DNA from: Pestalotiopsis fici W106-1
Lineage: Eukaryota > Ascomycota > Sordariomycetes > Amphisphaeriales > Sporocadaceae
Assembly: GCF_000516985.1 (NCBI RefSeq)
Contig: NW_006917101.1
Location: forward strand, 1,116,001-1,180,000
Reading direction: 5' to 3'
Length of the DNA stretch: 64,000 nt
The position numbers and the translations under genes were made by a program. Under the pieces are notes generated by a model. The model was not told the DNA's origin. It worked only from the letters and a program-made list of their open reading frames with translations, and made no database searches. Each line of letters begins with the position of its first letter. The first letter of the stretch is position 1. This document shows positions 34,471 to 46,328 of the stretch, piece after piece.

Positions 34471-35958
34471 TTATTTGCTACTGTGATCAGTAGTAGCGAG
34501 CTCCTCGTCATTCGATTCGGCAGCGGCCACGTCCTCCTCGGTGACGCGGATCTCGTGGGTGTGGTCGAGCTCCGACAGCACGATCCAGGTCGGGAAGATG
34601 CTGATGAGCAGAATGCCAAAGTTGAGACCAATGCTGACAAAGTGGTTGGCATTGCCCTCGGATTGCATACTGCGATGAAGAAGAAAAATGTCAGTATTGT
34701 GACCTTTGTATGTGGTGTTGACATGTAAAGGAGCAAGGGGGGAAACTTACGCCCAAGCAACAGTTTGACCCAAGGCCTCGAAACCACGCAAAATACCAGT
34801 GTGGTGAGACAGAGACGACAAACTCTCGGCATACTGACCGACAAGCCAGTACAGGAACTGTTGAAAGGCCTGTCCGGCAAAGGTCCAAAAGAAGACGAGG
34901 GCGTACGTCTTGCCAAAGCCGCCCTGGAACCAATCAAAGACGGGAGCCTCGGGGGCATCATAGAATTGTTTCTGGAGAATAATGGCCCAGATCCAGGTGC
35001 CGATGAGGATGAGGACAATGGCGGAGAAGGCAATCTTGGCCCGAGTCTTGATAAAGATATTCTGGCGGTCCAGCAGGCCGGCAATGATGAAGGAACTGAA
35101 GATGCCTGCAAAGTTGGTAAAAAAGGACGAAAAGGCTCGCGATCGCACGGTAAAGTATGTGGTGAGCCACGTGCTCAAGAAACCGTTGTAGAAGTAGCTG
35201 ATGAAAAAGGCCGGGAGCAGCAGCAAGATACGGCGAGAGGCCAACAGGCGGAGAACGGCCTTGAACTCGGCGCCCCAAGTCGCCTCCTTGTGCACCACGA
35301 CCTTTGTTCCGTCACGGCGCCAGACCTTTTCGGCGGGGCTAAGACACAGCGCAATCGGCAGACCCAGACACATGATGACAATAAAGACAATGTAGGTGGC
35401 CGAGCTGACGGAGCCGGCCGTGTCGCGGTTGGCGTTGAGTCCGAGGTTGATGGCGCCACCGACGATGGGTCCAAGGGCTTTGGCGGTCTGCCAGATGGCG
35501 AGGTAAAATGCGCGATCCTTGGGACTGGGGTATCCGATAATAATGGCAGCCTCGGCAGCCCAGAAGAATCCGGCCGAGATACCGCAGAGAGCGGAACCAA
35601 AGAGCATGAACCACGTTACAGCATTGACGTTGTTGGTGTACAGACCGGCGCCGTAGAGCGGGTAGCCAATGGCACCGAGGGCCAGTCCGTATCGCAGGCC
35701 GATGCGGTTGTTGATGGCACCGGCGGCCACGCAGACAATGGAGAAGAGACCGTAGACAAGAGCATTGGCGGCCGAGACGGCGTACGGCTCGGCAGCACCG
35801 CCGGCACCCAGACCGCCGAGGGCATCCCACATTCCGGGAGCGGTAAAAGAGACTCCGCTCGCAATGATGATCTGAAAAGCCACGGACCGGAACCACGAGT
35901 GCTTCTTGCCGGCTCCGGCATCTGCAGCGACCTCGTGGGTAATCGAAGTGGGCGACAT
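34471..35958 (-). CDS. UNC93-like major facilitator superfamily protein
   Basis: Predicted multi-pass membrane protein of the UNC-93 branch of the MFS. Exons are 35958-34751 and 34669-34471 (81-nt intron), giving 468 residues. Landmarks include an early GVSFTAPGMWDALGGLGAGG motif, which is characteristic of fungal UNC93-like proteins, then GLRYGLALGAIGYPLYGAG, a GFFWAAEAAIIIGYP segment and a late GFGKTYALVFFWTF helix. About eleven or twelve hydrophobic segments are visible. The C-terminal tail is acidic (EEDVAAAESNDEE). The transported substrate is unknown; animal UNC93 proteins are regulators of channels or receptors, so transport itself is an assumption. Confidence 0.86.
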
Positions 35959-37743
35959 GTTGGGCTTAGGCTGTTCCTCTCTATTTCAAGGCGACGCTTA
36001 TAGTACGGTCCAAAAAAAGGCACCTGTGTACTAAACCTAGAGGGACGAACGAAAGAAGAAGAAGATCTTCAGATGTTGCATGAATTAAAGGATAGTAGTA
36101 AGCAAGCTACAGTCAGGCAGACTCGACATTCAAACGGCCATGCTTGCCGTTTTGTATGAAAAAGTCGTCCTCCGGGTCCATTGTGCCATTTGCCCATGTT
36201 CTGTGTCAATGCAGTCCTTGACTCCAAAAGTTTTTGCAAGACTCGATCACGCAATCCAGCCGCGCAGATCCGCCTTTGGGATAAGGCCGAAGCGGACGTC
36301 CCCTTTGGGACAATAGCTGGGAGCTTGGAGGCTTTTGTTTGGCCAGAGCCTGTGGGTAGACCGTCTGGATCCACTTGCGCCGGGCCAAGAAGTCTTTTCA
36401 CTACGTAAGAATAAATTTTTGTTACTCGACGGTTGACGCCAAGTACAGTTGAATATAGGCCTCAGGGGGCAAAAATGCACTTGGTGTGTCATTGTCTTCA
36501 ATTGTCTCAAACTCTCCGTCGTCGCAAGCATGCTCGTTAGCGGTACGTCTTGCTGGGATCAGCTTTTCTTTTATTGCTTTTTGCATTGGAATATCTGTTT
36601 GGTATACTTTCTTGTCATGAAAAACATTGCTAGTAGTGACCTGACTTATCGCATGTGCAGTTTCTGTAATTCTGAGGGAAATAACAAGAGGGTGTCATTT
36701 CCCGTGGCAATATTTATTTCGTGTCATGTAACATCCTTCATACCCCCCAAGACAGGCAGTCACGCGACATATGCAATAGACAGAACTGGTTCCTGGCGAT
36801 CCCTCAAAGCGTCAAGCTGCACCCCGGCCAGTTCCAGTAATACGGTAGTAGACGGGGAGCCCCATATGGGTCATCGAGCTGACTGACTATTCACGCTTGC
36901 CCAACCCGGGTCTCATCTGCTGAACAATAGTATCCATGTACTCGCCTCAGAGCAAGTCAGAAATCATTCTCTCGACTGACACATGGGGCACTGTTTCCTA
37001 GAATCCAAGCCACACCGAGGACTATATCCTGTCACCACCTTTACAAGACTTTCGCTCAATATAGACTGACCAGTTGTATCTGCATATCGTATGTTGACCA
37101 ACCAGTCGTTCTTTGGTTCTTGCATGGCACGCGAAGATTTGACGACATGCACTCAAATGTATTCTTTCAACACCACCATTGTTTCAGTCAATTATCATTA
37201 CTGATAATATACACTCGAACCCCTCAGTCCAGTAACAGTGGAACTGCATGCTCTTGTTTCCCTTTTAGCAGATCCTTCTCTTTTTCCAAGCCCATGCCGT
37301 GCCTCGGGGGCCGGTCAAACTCGCTTATGCTTACTCTATCGCATTGAGGTTTGCCTCAAATATAGTCGTTGCTAGGAACGGGGGTATCGATAACAAAAGA
37401 GATGGAAAAGAAAAAAACACAGTATAACCCATGTGTTGTTTGTGTGGAGATGGTCGACCTCTTCGCCTGCTGACCTGATTTATTCCGTTGCTGTACCATA
37501 CCCAAAACAAATATCTCGCTCGCTGGGTATATTGTATGTATAGTTGACAGTGACGTAAACATAAGACAAATGCTGTGCAGGGCGTAAAGTGCCTCAAGAT
37601 TGAGGTATAAAGAATGAAAGAGAAAAAGCTGGGAAAACGCCGTTGCCATGCTGTACCAAATGATGCTGATATATGGAAAAAGAAAATAGTCAAGTGAGTG
37701 ATGTGTTGTGTGTTGCAGTAAAAGCTGGGCGAGACGGACCAGC
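35959..37743. other. Intergenic, no supported gene
   Basis: 1.8 kb between the UNC93-like gene start and the end of the 844-residue gene. Several short frames on both strands lack domains and have non-coding base composition. Confidence 0.45.
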
Positions 37744-40278
37744 CTAAGTAGCAACAGAGCCCTGAGCTTCTGAATCTGGCTTCCAGCCTGCCAATCTTGG
37801 CTCTAGTGGCATAATTCTCTCTGGTTCGATAGCTTCGTCGTCTGTTTCATTGTGCGCATCTTCAAAGGGAGCATCCTGGTCAAAGTTGATGCTTGCTTGC
37901 GTATGCTCTTCCTCGTCGGCTGGATTGAGAACTCGGGGTCCAGGTACCACAACGTCACTCGGACGAATACTGTACTCTAGAGCCTTTTTGCCCTCCTTGA
38001 TGAGCTCCTCTGTCCAGTCCAAACAACGCTTAATGCTTTGGTTGATCTTCTGGGAATCAATGAGGAGCTCTTTGTGTTTCGACAGATCGCGTTGCAGTTG
38101 TTGTTCGTCTTTTCTCCCATACCGAGCGTCACGAGTTGCCATGAGACTTGGACTGACTGATTCCGAAGCTGAATCTGTATCTGAGAACGGCTCTTCGTCT
38201 TCTTCGCCTTCGAGCTCGTCCGAAACCTCTTCGTCGAGATCTGACAGCGGTAGGCCGTCTACATCTTCAACAACACCAGATACAGAGTCCGACACAGCCC
38301 GACTGGATTCTGCGCCAGAAAGTGTAGACAGGCGGCCGGCACGCGACATGCGCCTGAACCTTCGAAGCTCACTTGTTTGTTTTCGCAGTTGACGCTCCAA
38401 AGTACGATTGATCGCTTCGAGCGATGCATTTGTGATCTGAAGATCCTGAACCTTTCGTTCTCTTCGGGCGTTGGCCACCAGATCGTTCACCGGATCTCCA
38501 GAATGAGTTGACTTCGTGGGACTCTGAACCTCGGAATGCGAGTCGTCATGGGATCCTACACTCTCGTCCTCTCCAAAGTCCTCGGCAGCCTGGATGATGG
38601 AAGCCAGCGTCAAAGGAGGCTGAGAGGGCGACGCTAAAGGCAAGGGTGAAGGGGGCCCCGAAGAGATAAAGCTGCCCTTGAGATCCGCCTCTCCCATGAC
38701 AGCACTACCATTCCTGGAGTGGCTGCTTAGTGATGTACCTGTGCTGGTACGGCGGAGCGTTGGCGCTGGCCCAAGCTGGGGCGGCAAAGTACCCTGCCCT
38801 CTGGTCGTGGCTGTTGGCATATTTGGGCTCTTTAATTGAGCAACATAAGGCTGCTGTCCATTTTTGGGTGGCGATATCGACCGTTGAGAGTTGGATAGCC
38901 CACCGCTCGGTGCACTGGTTGGTGCCCGGTTCGGCGCGGCCTTTGAATTTACTGAGATCACAGATCCTGGACGAGACGAGCCAGTCGAAGGGCCCGGCTT
39001 GAGGTCTGGTGTTCCATTGGCGTAAATAAACTTGCTAGAAAGGTCATTTTGCGACGAGGTCGCTGAGGGCGCCGACGTATAAAGACCACCTGTGCTGGGC
39101 TTGCTTTCTGCCGAGTGCGCCGAGAGACCACTGGCATATAGAAAATTCGAGGACTTGGCTATCGTGGGTTTGGGTTGCGCAGATTGGTTGGACTTGATAT
39201 CGCTGGCGTGGAAGAACTTGGAGTCAAGGTCGACATGCAGCTCATGTTTCGCTGGCATTCGTGGTTCCGCTGGCCCAGGACTGAAGGCCACAACTGGTCG
39301 TCTTGCAGCTTCACCATGATGACCCCCGGGCGAAGACGGATAGGCCACGCGTAGGTCTCTGTCCCATGCGTCGAGTCTGCCCGGGTCTGGTGTGCCATTT
39401 GGAGTGCTGTTGGCGCTATCCACACGACTTTGTCTCTTTCCAGAGCGAGGCGTGATATTGTGGCCGAGGAAAGATGCTTGGTCGTCATCTGGTGGCTGAG
39501 GTGTACTTCTAGCCGATACTGTGCTCCCATTCGTCGACCGCGCGTTTGTCCTTCGCACTGACAGATTTCCTGCATTCGCTGCTAGACTTGGTGCTTGCGT
39601 GGGTTTGGACGCAGCGATTTTAGGTGTTAAGGGCGGGCGATTTGAGCTACGGGTAGCAGAAGCACTGAGATGGGGCAGCGTAGGTCTGCCGGCGGCCGTG
39701 GGGTTCGTTGACCTATCGGGAGGCATCGTAACTTTGACGTTTCTCGACATTGACGATGCTTTCTGTGTCATCTGAGCGGCATTTTGGTTGCGAGAGTTAA
39801 GAGGGAGCCTCGCGGCGTGTGGCGAGCGCGAAAGTCTGGAGGTGACCGAGCTCGGCTGCTTTGCTTGGCTCGTCGGCGGATGGGAAGCGGTAGTAAGTTT
39901 GTTGTTTTGATTGCGATTAGCTCCTGAAATTGGGGCAGCTCGGGAAGGCTTGGCGACAGTTGCGGTAATGATGGTAGGTCGCGATGCTTTTGCTCTGAGG
40001 GCTTCGGACGAGGGCAGTCGTTTAAAAGTTGAGCTGAGATTTCCCGAAGACGAAGTTGCTGAAAAGGAGGACAGAGCCGACTGACGAGAAGATGGTCGGC
40101 GGGGTCTGGCGGTGGATGATGGGTTTACATTTAGTGCTAAACGAGATCCATGTGCGTGGGTTGCTGGCTGATCGTATGGTTGTGCCTCGGTGGCGGGACT
40201 TTGGTTTTTTCGCTGTGAGGGTTTGCCCGAATTCACTTTTGCTATAGTTTTTGAGGCTGTTGAGTTGAGAGCACGCAT
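37744..40278 (-). CDS. Large Ser-rich, mostly disordered protein with one coiled coil
   Basis: Intronless frame of 844 codons. About 600 residues at the N-terminus are low-complexity (Ser, Pro, Ala, Arg, Thr) with short basic SSR/SxR motifs and SP/TP sites, as expected for a cytoskeleton- or membrane-linked scaffold. A conserved-looking coiled coil follows, with LVANARRERKVQDLQI, SLEAINRTLERQLRKQ and ELRRFRRMSR. Next is an acidic run (DLDEEVSDELEGEEDEE) and a second short helical region ending near EGKKALEY. No enzymatic motif is visible. I cannot name the family. Strong codon bias and length support a real gene. Confidence 0.75.
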   Translation of the reverse strand: MRALNSTASKTIAKVNSGKPSQRKNQSPATEAQPYDQPATHAHGSRLALNVNPSSTARPRRPSSRQSALSSFSATSSSGNLSSTFKRLPSSEALRAKASRPTIITATVAKPSRAAPISGANRNQNNKLTTASHPPTSQAKQPSSVTSRLSRSPHAARLPLNSRNQNAAQMTQKASSMSRNVKVTMPPDRSTNPTAAGRPTLPHLSASATRSSNRPPLTPKIAASKPTQAPSLAANAGNLSVRRTNARSTNGSTVSARSTPQPPDDDQASFLGHNITPRSGKRQSRVDSANSTPNGTPDPGRLDAWDRDLRVAYPSSPGGHHGEAARRPVVAFSPGPAEPRMPAKHELHVDLDSKFFHASDIKSNQSAQPKPTIAKSSNFLYASGLSAHSAESKPSTGGLYTSAPSATSSQNDLSSKFIYANGTPDLKPGPSTGSSRPGSVISVNSKAAPNRAPTSAPSGGLSNSQRSISPPKNGQQPYVAQLKSPNMPTATTRGQGTLPPQLGPAPTLRRTSTGTSLSSHSRNGSAVMGEADLKGSFISSGPPSPLPLASPSQPPLTLASIIQAAEDFGEDESVGSHDDSHSEVQSPTKSTHSGDPVNDLVANARRERKVQDLQITNASLEAINRTLERQLRKQTSELRRFRRMSRAGRLSTLSGAESSRAVSDSVSGVVEDVDGLPLSDLDEEVSDELEGEEDEEPFSDTDSASESVSPSLMATRDARYGRKDEQQLQRDLSKHKELLIDSQKINQSIKRCLDWTEELIKEGKKALEYSIRPSDVVVPGPRVLNPADEEEHTQASINFDQDAPFEDAHNETDDEAIEPERIMPLEPRLAGWKPDSEAQGSVAT

Positions 40279-41809
40279 GTTTCTTGGTTCATTTCTGTGA
40301 ATACATAGGAATCAGAGTTGCAATTGCACTCGCCGAGCCAGCTGAATCTTGGGTTTATGCTGGCTGGCTGGACCGGGTAGTGGTAGTCGTAGGCCAAGGT
40401 GCCACTTGATTATCGTGACCCGTGCTGAATATCTGCTAGCGACCCTCGGGAGGGATTGGAACACTAGTGGATGGTAATTAGGTCGCGGGAGGACCCTATT
40501 TTTCTTCTCCCTTTCACACGAGCCTCCCAATTCCCTTGATATGACAGCAAGGGTGCTTAGTGGGTTGACATGGCCCGATCGCAGATGAAGGATTGATTGG
40601 GTTTCAATGGCGAAGTGCGAGATATATTCTGGAAGGAGAAAAAAAAAAAGCCCCCCGATTTTGTGGGCGACGACCGACGTGGCTCGTCCACCTTTTTTGA
40701 CTGGACAATGTCTCTCTGGGTGTCGTAGCTACTCCAAGACGCGCTTGCCATCGATGATGTCTTTGAAAGTAAACAAAACCTCCCCTCACCCGGCCTGAAT
40801 AGGTATTTTTGGCCTGTCATGAGAGACTGAAATTGTTTATTCATGCAGGAGCTACTGTACGTGCAAGGTACTTGTTTCTCCGGGCCTTCCACGCCCTGTT
40901 CATAATGCTCAGGGGAGGGAGGGGGCCAAGTACGTACTATATGTACGGAGTACGTACCCTTAAAAGTTGTAATAATGATTTCCCCACAGCTACCGCCCGC
41001 TTGTCTGAGTGCCCAGCCGCGATCAGCAACCACGCTTTGATTATTATAGCTTTTGAGCTACCGAAACAGCTCAGCCTTGAAAAGTGCAACGCCTAATGGC
41101 ATGCTAGCTCTCTACCGTCTGTCTTATCGTCCAGGCGACATCTTGGCCTCCAAATGGAAGAAAATTAGGTGTTTATTGCACTGCCACGGCTGGCTAGGTA
41201 CTTTGAAATGTCGGATGCTGAGCTCTTGAGGTATCTGCATATATATGCAGCTGCGGCACGTAGCTTGAGCGGACTGCACCAGTAAGCGCAAATCTAGCAC
41301 TTGACGGGACAGCATTGCAGCTTTTTGCATGCAAGTCTTCAGTAAATGTACCTTGAACTAGTAGTAGGTCATGTAGGTACACAAGGTAATCACCCAGACA
41401 GAGAGAGTTCAATGTCACAGGTCTACGGTGGAAAAGAAAGTAATAAATGGTATAGAATTCTGCGCAAGGAAACTGGGCGCGATGGAGAAACTACATTAAT
41501 GATCATGCCATTGAACTGACAAGTTCCGATTCCTGCTGAAAATGGTGCTCGAAAGGGCAACATTTCTAGGAAGCCGCTATGAACTTTGAGCCTCTGATGT
41601 CTACCCGCTAATTTTTACCAACTTCAGTGGCCACCAAAGCTACCTGTCAGTAGCACAGCAGACTTGACCTGCCGAAAAAGTGGCACTGGAGTGTATGATC
41701 ACCAAATTGCCTCGACAGTGTCATGTCAAGGCGGCAATGAATTGGTCAATGACTACGTAGGTACAAAGCTCAAAACGAACTGTCATTTTCATGTCGAATC
41801 GCACAAAAC
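40279..41809. other. Intergenic spacer between divergent genes
   Basis: This holds the promoters of the 844-residue gene (left) and of the Zn2Cys6 regulator (right). A perfect palindrome AGTACGTACT at 40929-40938 is followed by GTACGGAGTACGTAC, a type of TACGGAGTA repeat unit. No gene is supported. Confidence 0.45.
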
Positions 41810-44408
41810 ATGCATCTGGTCATGCAGCAAACCGTAGAGGCCGCCCGGTCTAGCAAAGCGTACGTCTCAAGTTCCAACCACTCGACCGAGCTCATCTGCA
41901 ACGACCCAATTGACCATACTTGCTATAATAGGTGCACGCAATGCCGAGAGCGCAAAATCAAATGCTCAGGCACACAGCCCTGTCGCCATTTCTCGAGACG
42001 TCAATCCGAGTGTGTGTTCCCTGATGGCGGAAAAAAGAGACTATATTCAGTCGCGTGAGTGCAAGCGAGTATGCCACGCTCGGCGTTTGTCGACTTATTG
42101 GTCTTGAAAACAGGTATGTTGAAGACCTGAAGCGAAGAGCATCCATTGCTCGGCACACCGACCAGAATATCAGTATGTACATGATCCTTCAATCTAGACG
42201 TGTCGTTGAATGCTGATATTACAAGTCTCCGATCCATCAAGCACATCGGGTAATGGCGCAAAATTTGGAGACGAGGCATCGACACGACCACCCAACCACA
42301 ATATCATAGATACTGGGTTATCAGACAGTCCGACTGACATGACAGATCGTGAGTTTCTCAATTCTCTCTCCTGTTCTTCCCAGGCTGTTAACTTGTAATA
42401 CAGGACTTGCTCTTGACCCGGTCATGTCATCAAGCTCACGCTTTGGTTCCCATGTCAAAAATCTCAAGTCTAAAGCATCGGATTCGTGGGATCGCTCAGC
42501 TGAAGCACATACTGACTCTTATTCGTTGCTGGCAGAATTGGCAAGCCCAGTTGAGGATGCACCTACCAGCTTGCACTGGCCTACGCAAGAAGACGCCTAC
42601 TCTTTGCTAGATCATGTGCTCACGTCGATTGGTACAGTGCAGCATCTCTTCGATCCAAGGCCGCTGGGAGATCATCTGTCTTTGGTCTGTGATCAGCCAC
42701 AAACAGAAATCAATATTGGAAGTCTATGGGATATCGAATTGCTTCTGGTCCTCGCTATTGGTGAACTCCTCCGTGGAGAAACTTGGGTATCAGGTTCGTT
42801 ACCTGGGGCTCGATATTTCCAGGAGGCTGCCCGGCAGACACCAGGCATCGTTTCGCTCCGTGCCTCGGGAATAGTGGCAATTGAAGTCATGGCTCTTTGC
42901 GCTTTCTATCTTCAGTGCGCTGACTGTAAAGATGATGCTTATCTCTATGTAAGATCTTGCCCCTTGTTGCCTACTGCCACAAGCAGTCCCTTTTAGCCAT
43001 GTTATAGGCCGGCATGGCTCTGAGACTCGCCATATCACATGGCATGACGGCCATGGAAAGTGTCGGCCAGATTCGCCAAAGCGACAGGACACACAGGAAT
43101 CGTCTAGCTTGGTCTGTCTATATGCAGGAGAGGTGAGCCATGCAAAATTATATCAAAGTAACGACGCTGATGCGTCAAAAGGCGACTGGCAGCCGCTACC
43201 GGGAATCCGTTTGGCCTCGATGACACTGAAATGCAAGCTCGTTGGCCATTTGAATCGCCTGGGTTTGCTTCCGCTACTGCGTTGAGTACCAACGTTAGGA
43301 TTGCAAGAATCACTGGACAGATTATTCGAGGTATTCTCCTCAATTACGAGCCAAGCTTCAAAGGCATATGCTTATGAAGATCTCAGATGTGTATCGACGA
43401 AAGCACGAAACAGATGATGGATTTGTCAAGACAACACAAGACATTCTCAATCAACTCCTAGACATCGATCAGAAGATGAGCCGCGAGTTTTCCATCGATT
43501 ACACTGTTGATACTTGCATCACTTCTCGAACTACTGCCACGCTTCGGCTTATGTTGCTACAGGTAATCGGACCAAAGGATGAAGTCGTGGCTATACTGAA
43601 CTGATATCTGATAGGCAAAAATGCTCATGACGAGACCGGTATTGCTCTATCGGACAAGAGAGAATTTCTGTCCGCCGACAGAACTTCATACATCTCGGAC
43701 CGACGAACCATTGATACTCAGGCTGTGCGATATTTGCATTGACTCTGCTTCGAGGATAATCAAGATTTTGCAGGCAATACGAAAACAAGGAATTCTCTGT
43801 GGGTAATCATTCAAGCATAAGGCACAAGTAACATCTTCTGATCATTAGACACTAATGAAAAAGGGGTAGCAAAATTTGGGTTCTTCGATCTCGATGCTGC
43901 TGTTTCTGCGGCCTTTGTCTTTATTCTAGCCGAGGCGAGTAGCTCCAATATTCAACATTACCGGAATGATGTCAAAGGAGCACTGGACGTCCTGAGCTAC
44001 CTCGGTACGTGTGGAAACAGGGTAGCTGCGAGAAAGCTGACAGAGATTCGACAAATGTGTGTGCAACTCGATATTGACACGCAATATGATACTGAAGCCT
44101 TGGAAGAAGGCTCCCAAAACGATATTTTGGACCATCCGGGTGCGGGCCCTAGCAATGACCTCGGGACTGGCAATATCACACCCCAGCCACATGCATTCTC
44201 AGGACCAACACTGCATGGTGAGGGATTCGAAGAACTTTCTCTGTCGGCATGTCTGGCCTCATGTGAAGGTGGCTTCAATTTCCTCGAGTTGTACCGCGGC
44301 GATGGCATGGATACTGATGGCACGATTGAGATGGACTGGAGAGCAATTGAAAGAGCCATCTTGGAGACCGAACCTGACCAAGACCGTACGTCACAGGATT
44401 GGTGCTAG
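41810..44408 (+). CDS. Zn2Cys6-type transcription factor lacking the fifth cysteine
   Basis: Predicted cluster regulator. Exons are 41810-41859, 41932-42054, 42114-42172, 42226-42348, 42404-42948, 43008-43132, 43182-43330, 43387-43562, 43615-43798 and 43849-44408, giving 697 residues. The zinc cluster reads Cys18, Cys21, Cys28, Cys34, then Phe37 where the fifth cysteine is expected, then Cys44. All other cluster features (RERKIKC, RRQSECVFP) are present. A coiled linker (YVEDLKRRAS) follows. The middle region has fungal_trans features: WDIELLLVLAIGELLRGE, ARYFQEAARQ, AGMALRLAISHGM, then R(L/R)AWSVYMQER. Intron phases are consistent throughout. It converges with the aldolase gene, only 130 bp apart. 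Whether it still binds DNA is open. Confidence 0.85.
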
Positions 44409-44538
44409 ACTTGGAGAGATTGCACATACTGTAAATTCGATTGCCATTTTCTGGAAGATAAATTGTAATGCTGATGCAGGTGTCTGTGTGGTAGGTCTTG
44501 AGAGATTGTATTCCTATGCTGGTATCATATGTATTTTT

Positions 44539-45465
44539 TCAAGACTTTTGGAGACTCCTCAAGAGGTCAGAGTTGATGCGCCCCCCTTGAGATAGCAATC
44601 CAACATCATGTGCTCCGACGATCCACTTTGCACCGAGCTCGTTGATCACCCTTCCCAGTATGTCTGGACGGTGGTACAGACCCGCGATCCCCAGCAACTT
44701 TCCATGTTTCTTGGCCGCGTATCCGACTTTTTCAAGAGCCTGCCAAAAGGCCGGCGCATCCCAGTCTGGCATGGTCTCGATTTCGGTCGCCAAATCCTGG
44801 GATCCAATCAGGAGCACATCGCAGCCTGGCAAGGCCGCAATCTCGTCCACGGCTTCGAGGGCATCTCTTGTTTCTATCATGATGAAGCATAGAGACCCCA
44901 ATTGGTTCATTTCGTTCAAGAAAATATTCATAGGTGGTGTCTGGTAATGAAACTGCGGGAAGCCCATGCTGACCGATCTCTTGCCGAGGGGAGGGTATTT
45001 GGTAACTTGAATCGCTTTTCGGGCATCTTCTATAGTTTCAAAAGGTCAATTGTCAGCAAGTCTATATTGTATATTTTATATCTTTCGCGGAAAGAGACCG
45101 CAAAGAGCTTGAGACATCTTACCGATACCATGTATGTGCGGAATAATGACGCCCATGGCTCCAACATCAAGGACTCGCTGGATGAACCCATGTCCACATT
45201 GATGCGGCACACGAACAAATGGTGTGATTCCGCTGGCAATAGATGTGATGCACATTTGCGAAGCATCCTGGATGGACATGCAAGTATGCTCGAGGTCGAT
45301 AAAGAGGGAATCATAACCTGAAGCTTTGGCGATCTGCACAATCTCACCGCCGCGCGTGATCTTGATGCCAAAAGCTGTACATATCTGGCCGCTTGCGGCC
45401 AAAGAGACGAGGTTGTTATTGGCGATAAGGGGACGCGAGCTGCTACTTTCTTCGAGGGAACCCAT
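44539..45465 (-). CDS. HpcH/HpaI-type class II aldolase
   Basis: Predicted divalent-metal aldolase that cleaves or forms 2-keto-3-deoxy or 4-hydroxy-2-oxo acids, releasing pyruvate. Exons are 45465-45123 and 45029-44539 (93-nt intron), giving 277 residues. Family landmarks: GYDSLFIDLEHTCMS with His60, FVRVP with Arg85, metal-binding Glu167 in FIMIETRDA and Asp193 in LIGSQDLA, and the glycine-rich VLDVGAMGVIIPH segment. Length is close to the usual 250-270. No targeting signal is obvious, so it is probably cytosolic. Together with the adjacent dehydrogenase and transporter it suggests catabolism of an imported acid. Confidence 0.9.
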
Positions 45466-46328
45466 TTTCGGCGGGTTGGTGGTTACTCAGAAAAGTACAC
45501 TCTGAGCAAGAATTACGTAGCTCAATGATAAAGTCAACGGAATATATACATGGTCTACTCAGAGTCCATTTCAACCGCATCGTCCCTTCATTTCTGATCC
45601 CCCAAGGTACGGATTTGTACATCGAATCGTAATGCGTACAGCCACACACAAGTCAAGGTCAGTATGATACATCTCCACTGTCGGGTAGATGAAGCCACGG
45701 ATGTGGAAGCCGAACTATAGGCCCGCCTCGGCCGCAGTACCCGCCATTCCCCGCATTCCGGGGAAAGCCAAACGGTGGCGCTATCGTATACTACTAGGGA
45801 TGGGTGGATATAGCTGGATATGATGTCTTCCTGTACCCCAAGGCCGAAAATGGGCACGTGGTAGCCAACAGAATCCCACAGTAGATCAAGGCATTGGCTT
45901 CAAGTGCGAATGATGGAACTAGGAAGAAAATCAACGGTGACTGGTGCTGAACTGAAGGTGAGGCGCAAGAGTCTTGTTCAACTTGTACCTCCTGCCTCCC
46001 TCGATCTCGCCGAGGTCGATATATGTTAAAAATGCGGAATAATTCATAACTCATGACACATAGAGGAGTCTTTCGAGACGACTACGGTTTAGAAGACAGA
46101 TATTCACGAATAAAGATCATGATGGTACCATGCCTCAACGGCAGCGGCTATTTTATTGGCTTTGATTTTGATTCCAAGTTTCGTTCTTCTTTGTATTTTC
46201 CTTACAAACTAGGTCATACGACTTACCCAAGATCATTCACAACGTTCATGAAATTGAATAGAGAAAACACGAATCATGCTACTCCATAATGTTGTGTTCT
46301 CTTACTACCTACAACTATGTAAAACTGA
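45466..46328. other. Aldolase upstream region
   Basis: Promoter of the aldolase gene and 3' region of the dehydrogenase gene. No gene is seen. It contains the inverted repeat listed next. Confidence 0.5.
45747..45765. promoter_or_regulatory. Perfect inverted repeat TTCCCCG-N5-CGGGGAA (CCG-N5-CGG)
   Basis: Seven-base arms with a five-base spacer (CATTC) lie about 285 bp upstream of the aldolase ATG. Paired CGG triplets are the usual targets of Zn2Cys6 dimers, so this is a candidate operator for the neighbouring regulator. The symmetry is seen directly; the assignment is inference. Confidence 0.5.

Noticed and set aside
34765..36003. 412-codon open frame on + strand
   Set aside because: It is fully antisense to the UNC93-like MFS gene, with charged low-complexity translation and no domain; a GC-bias shadow.
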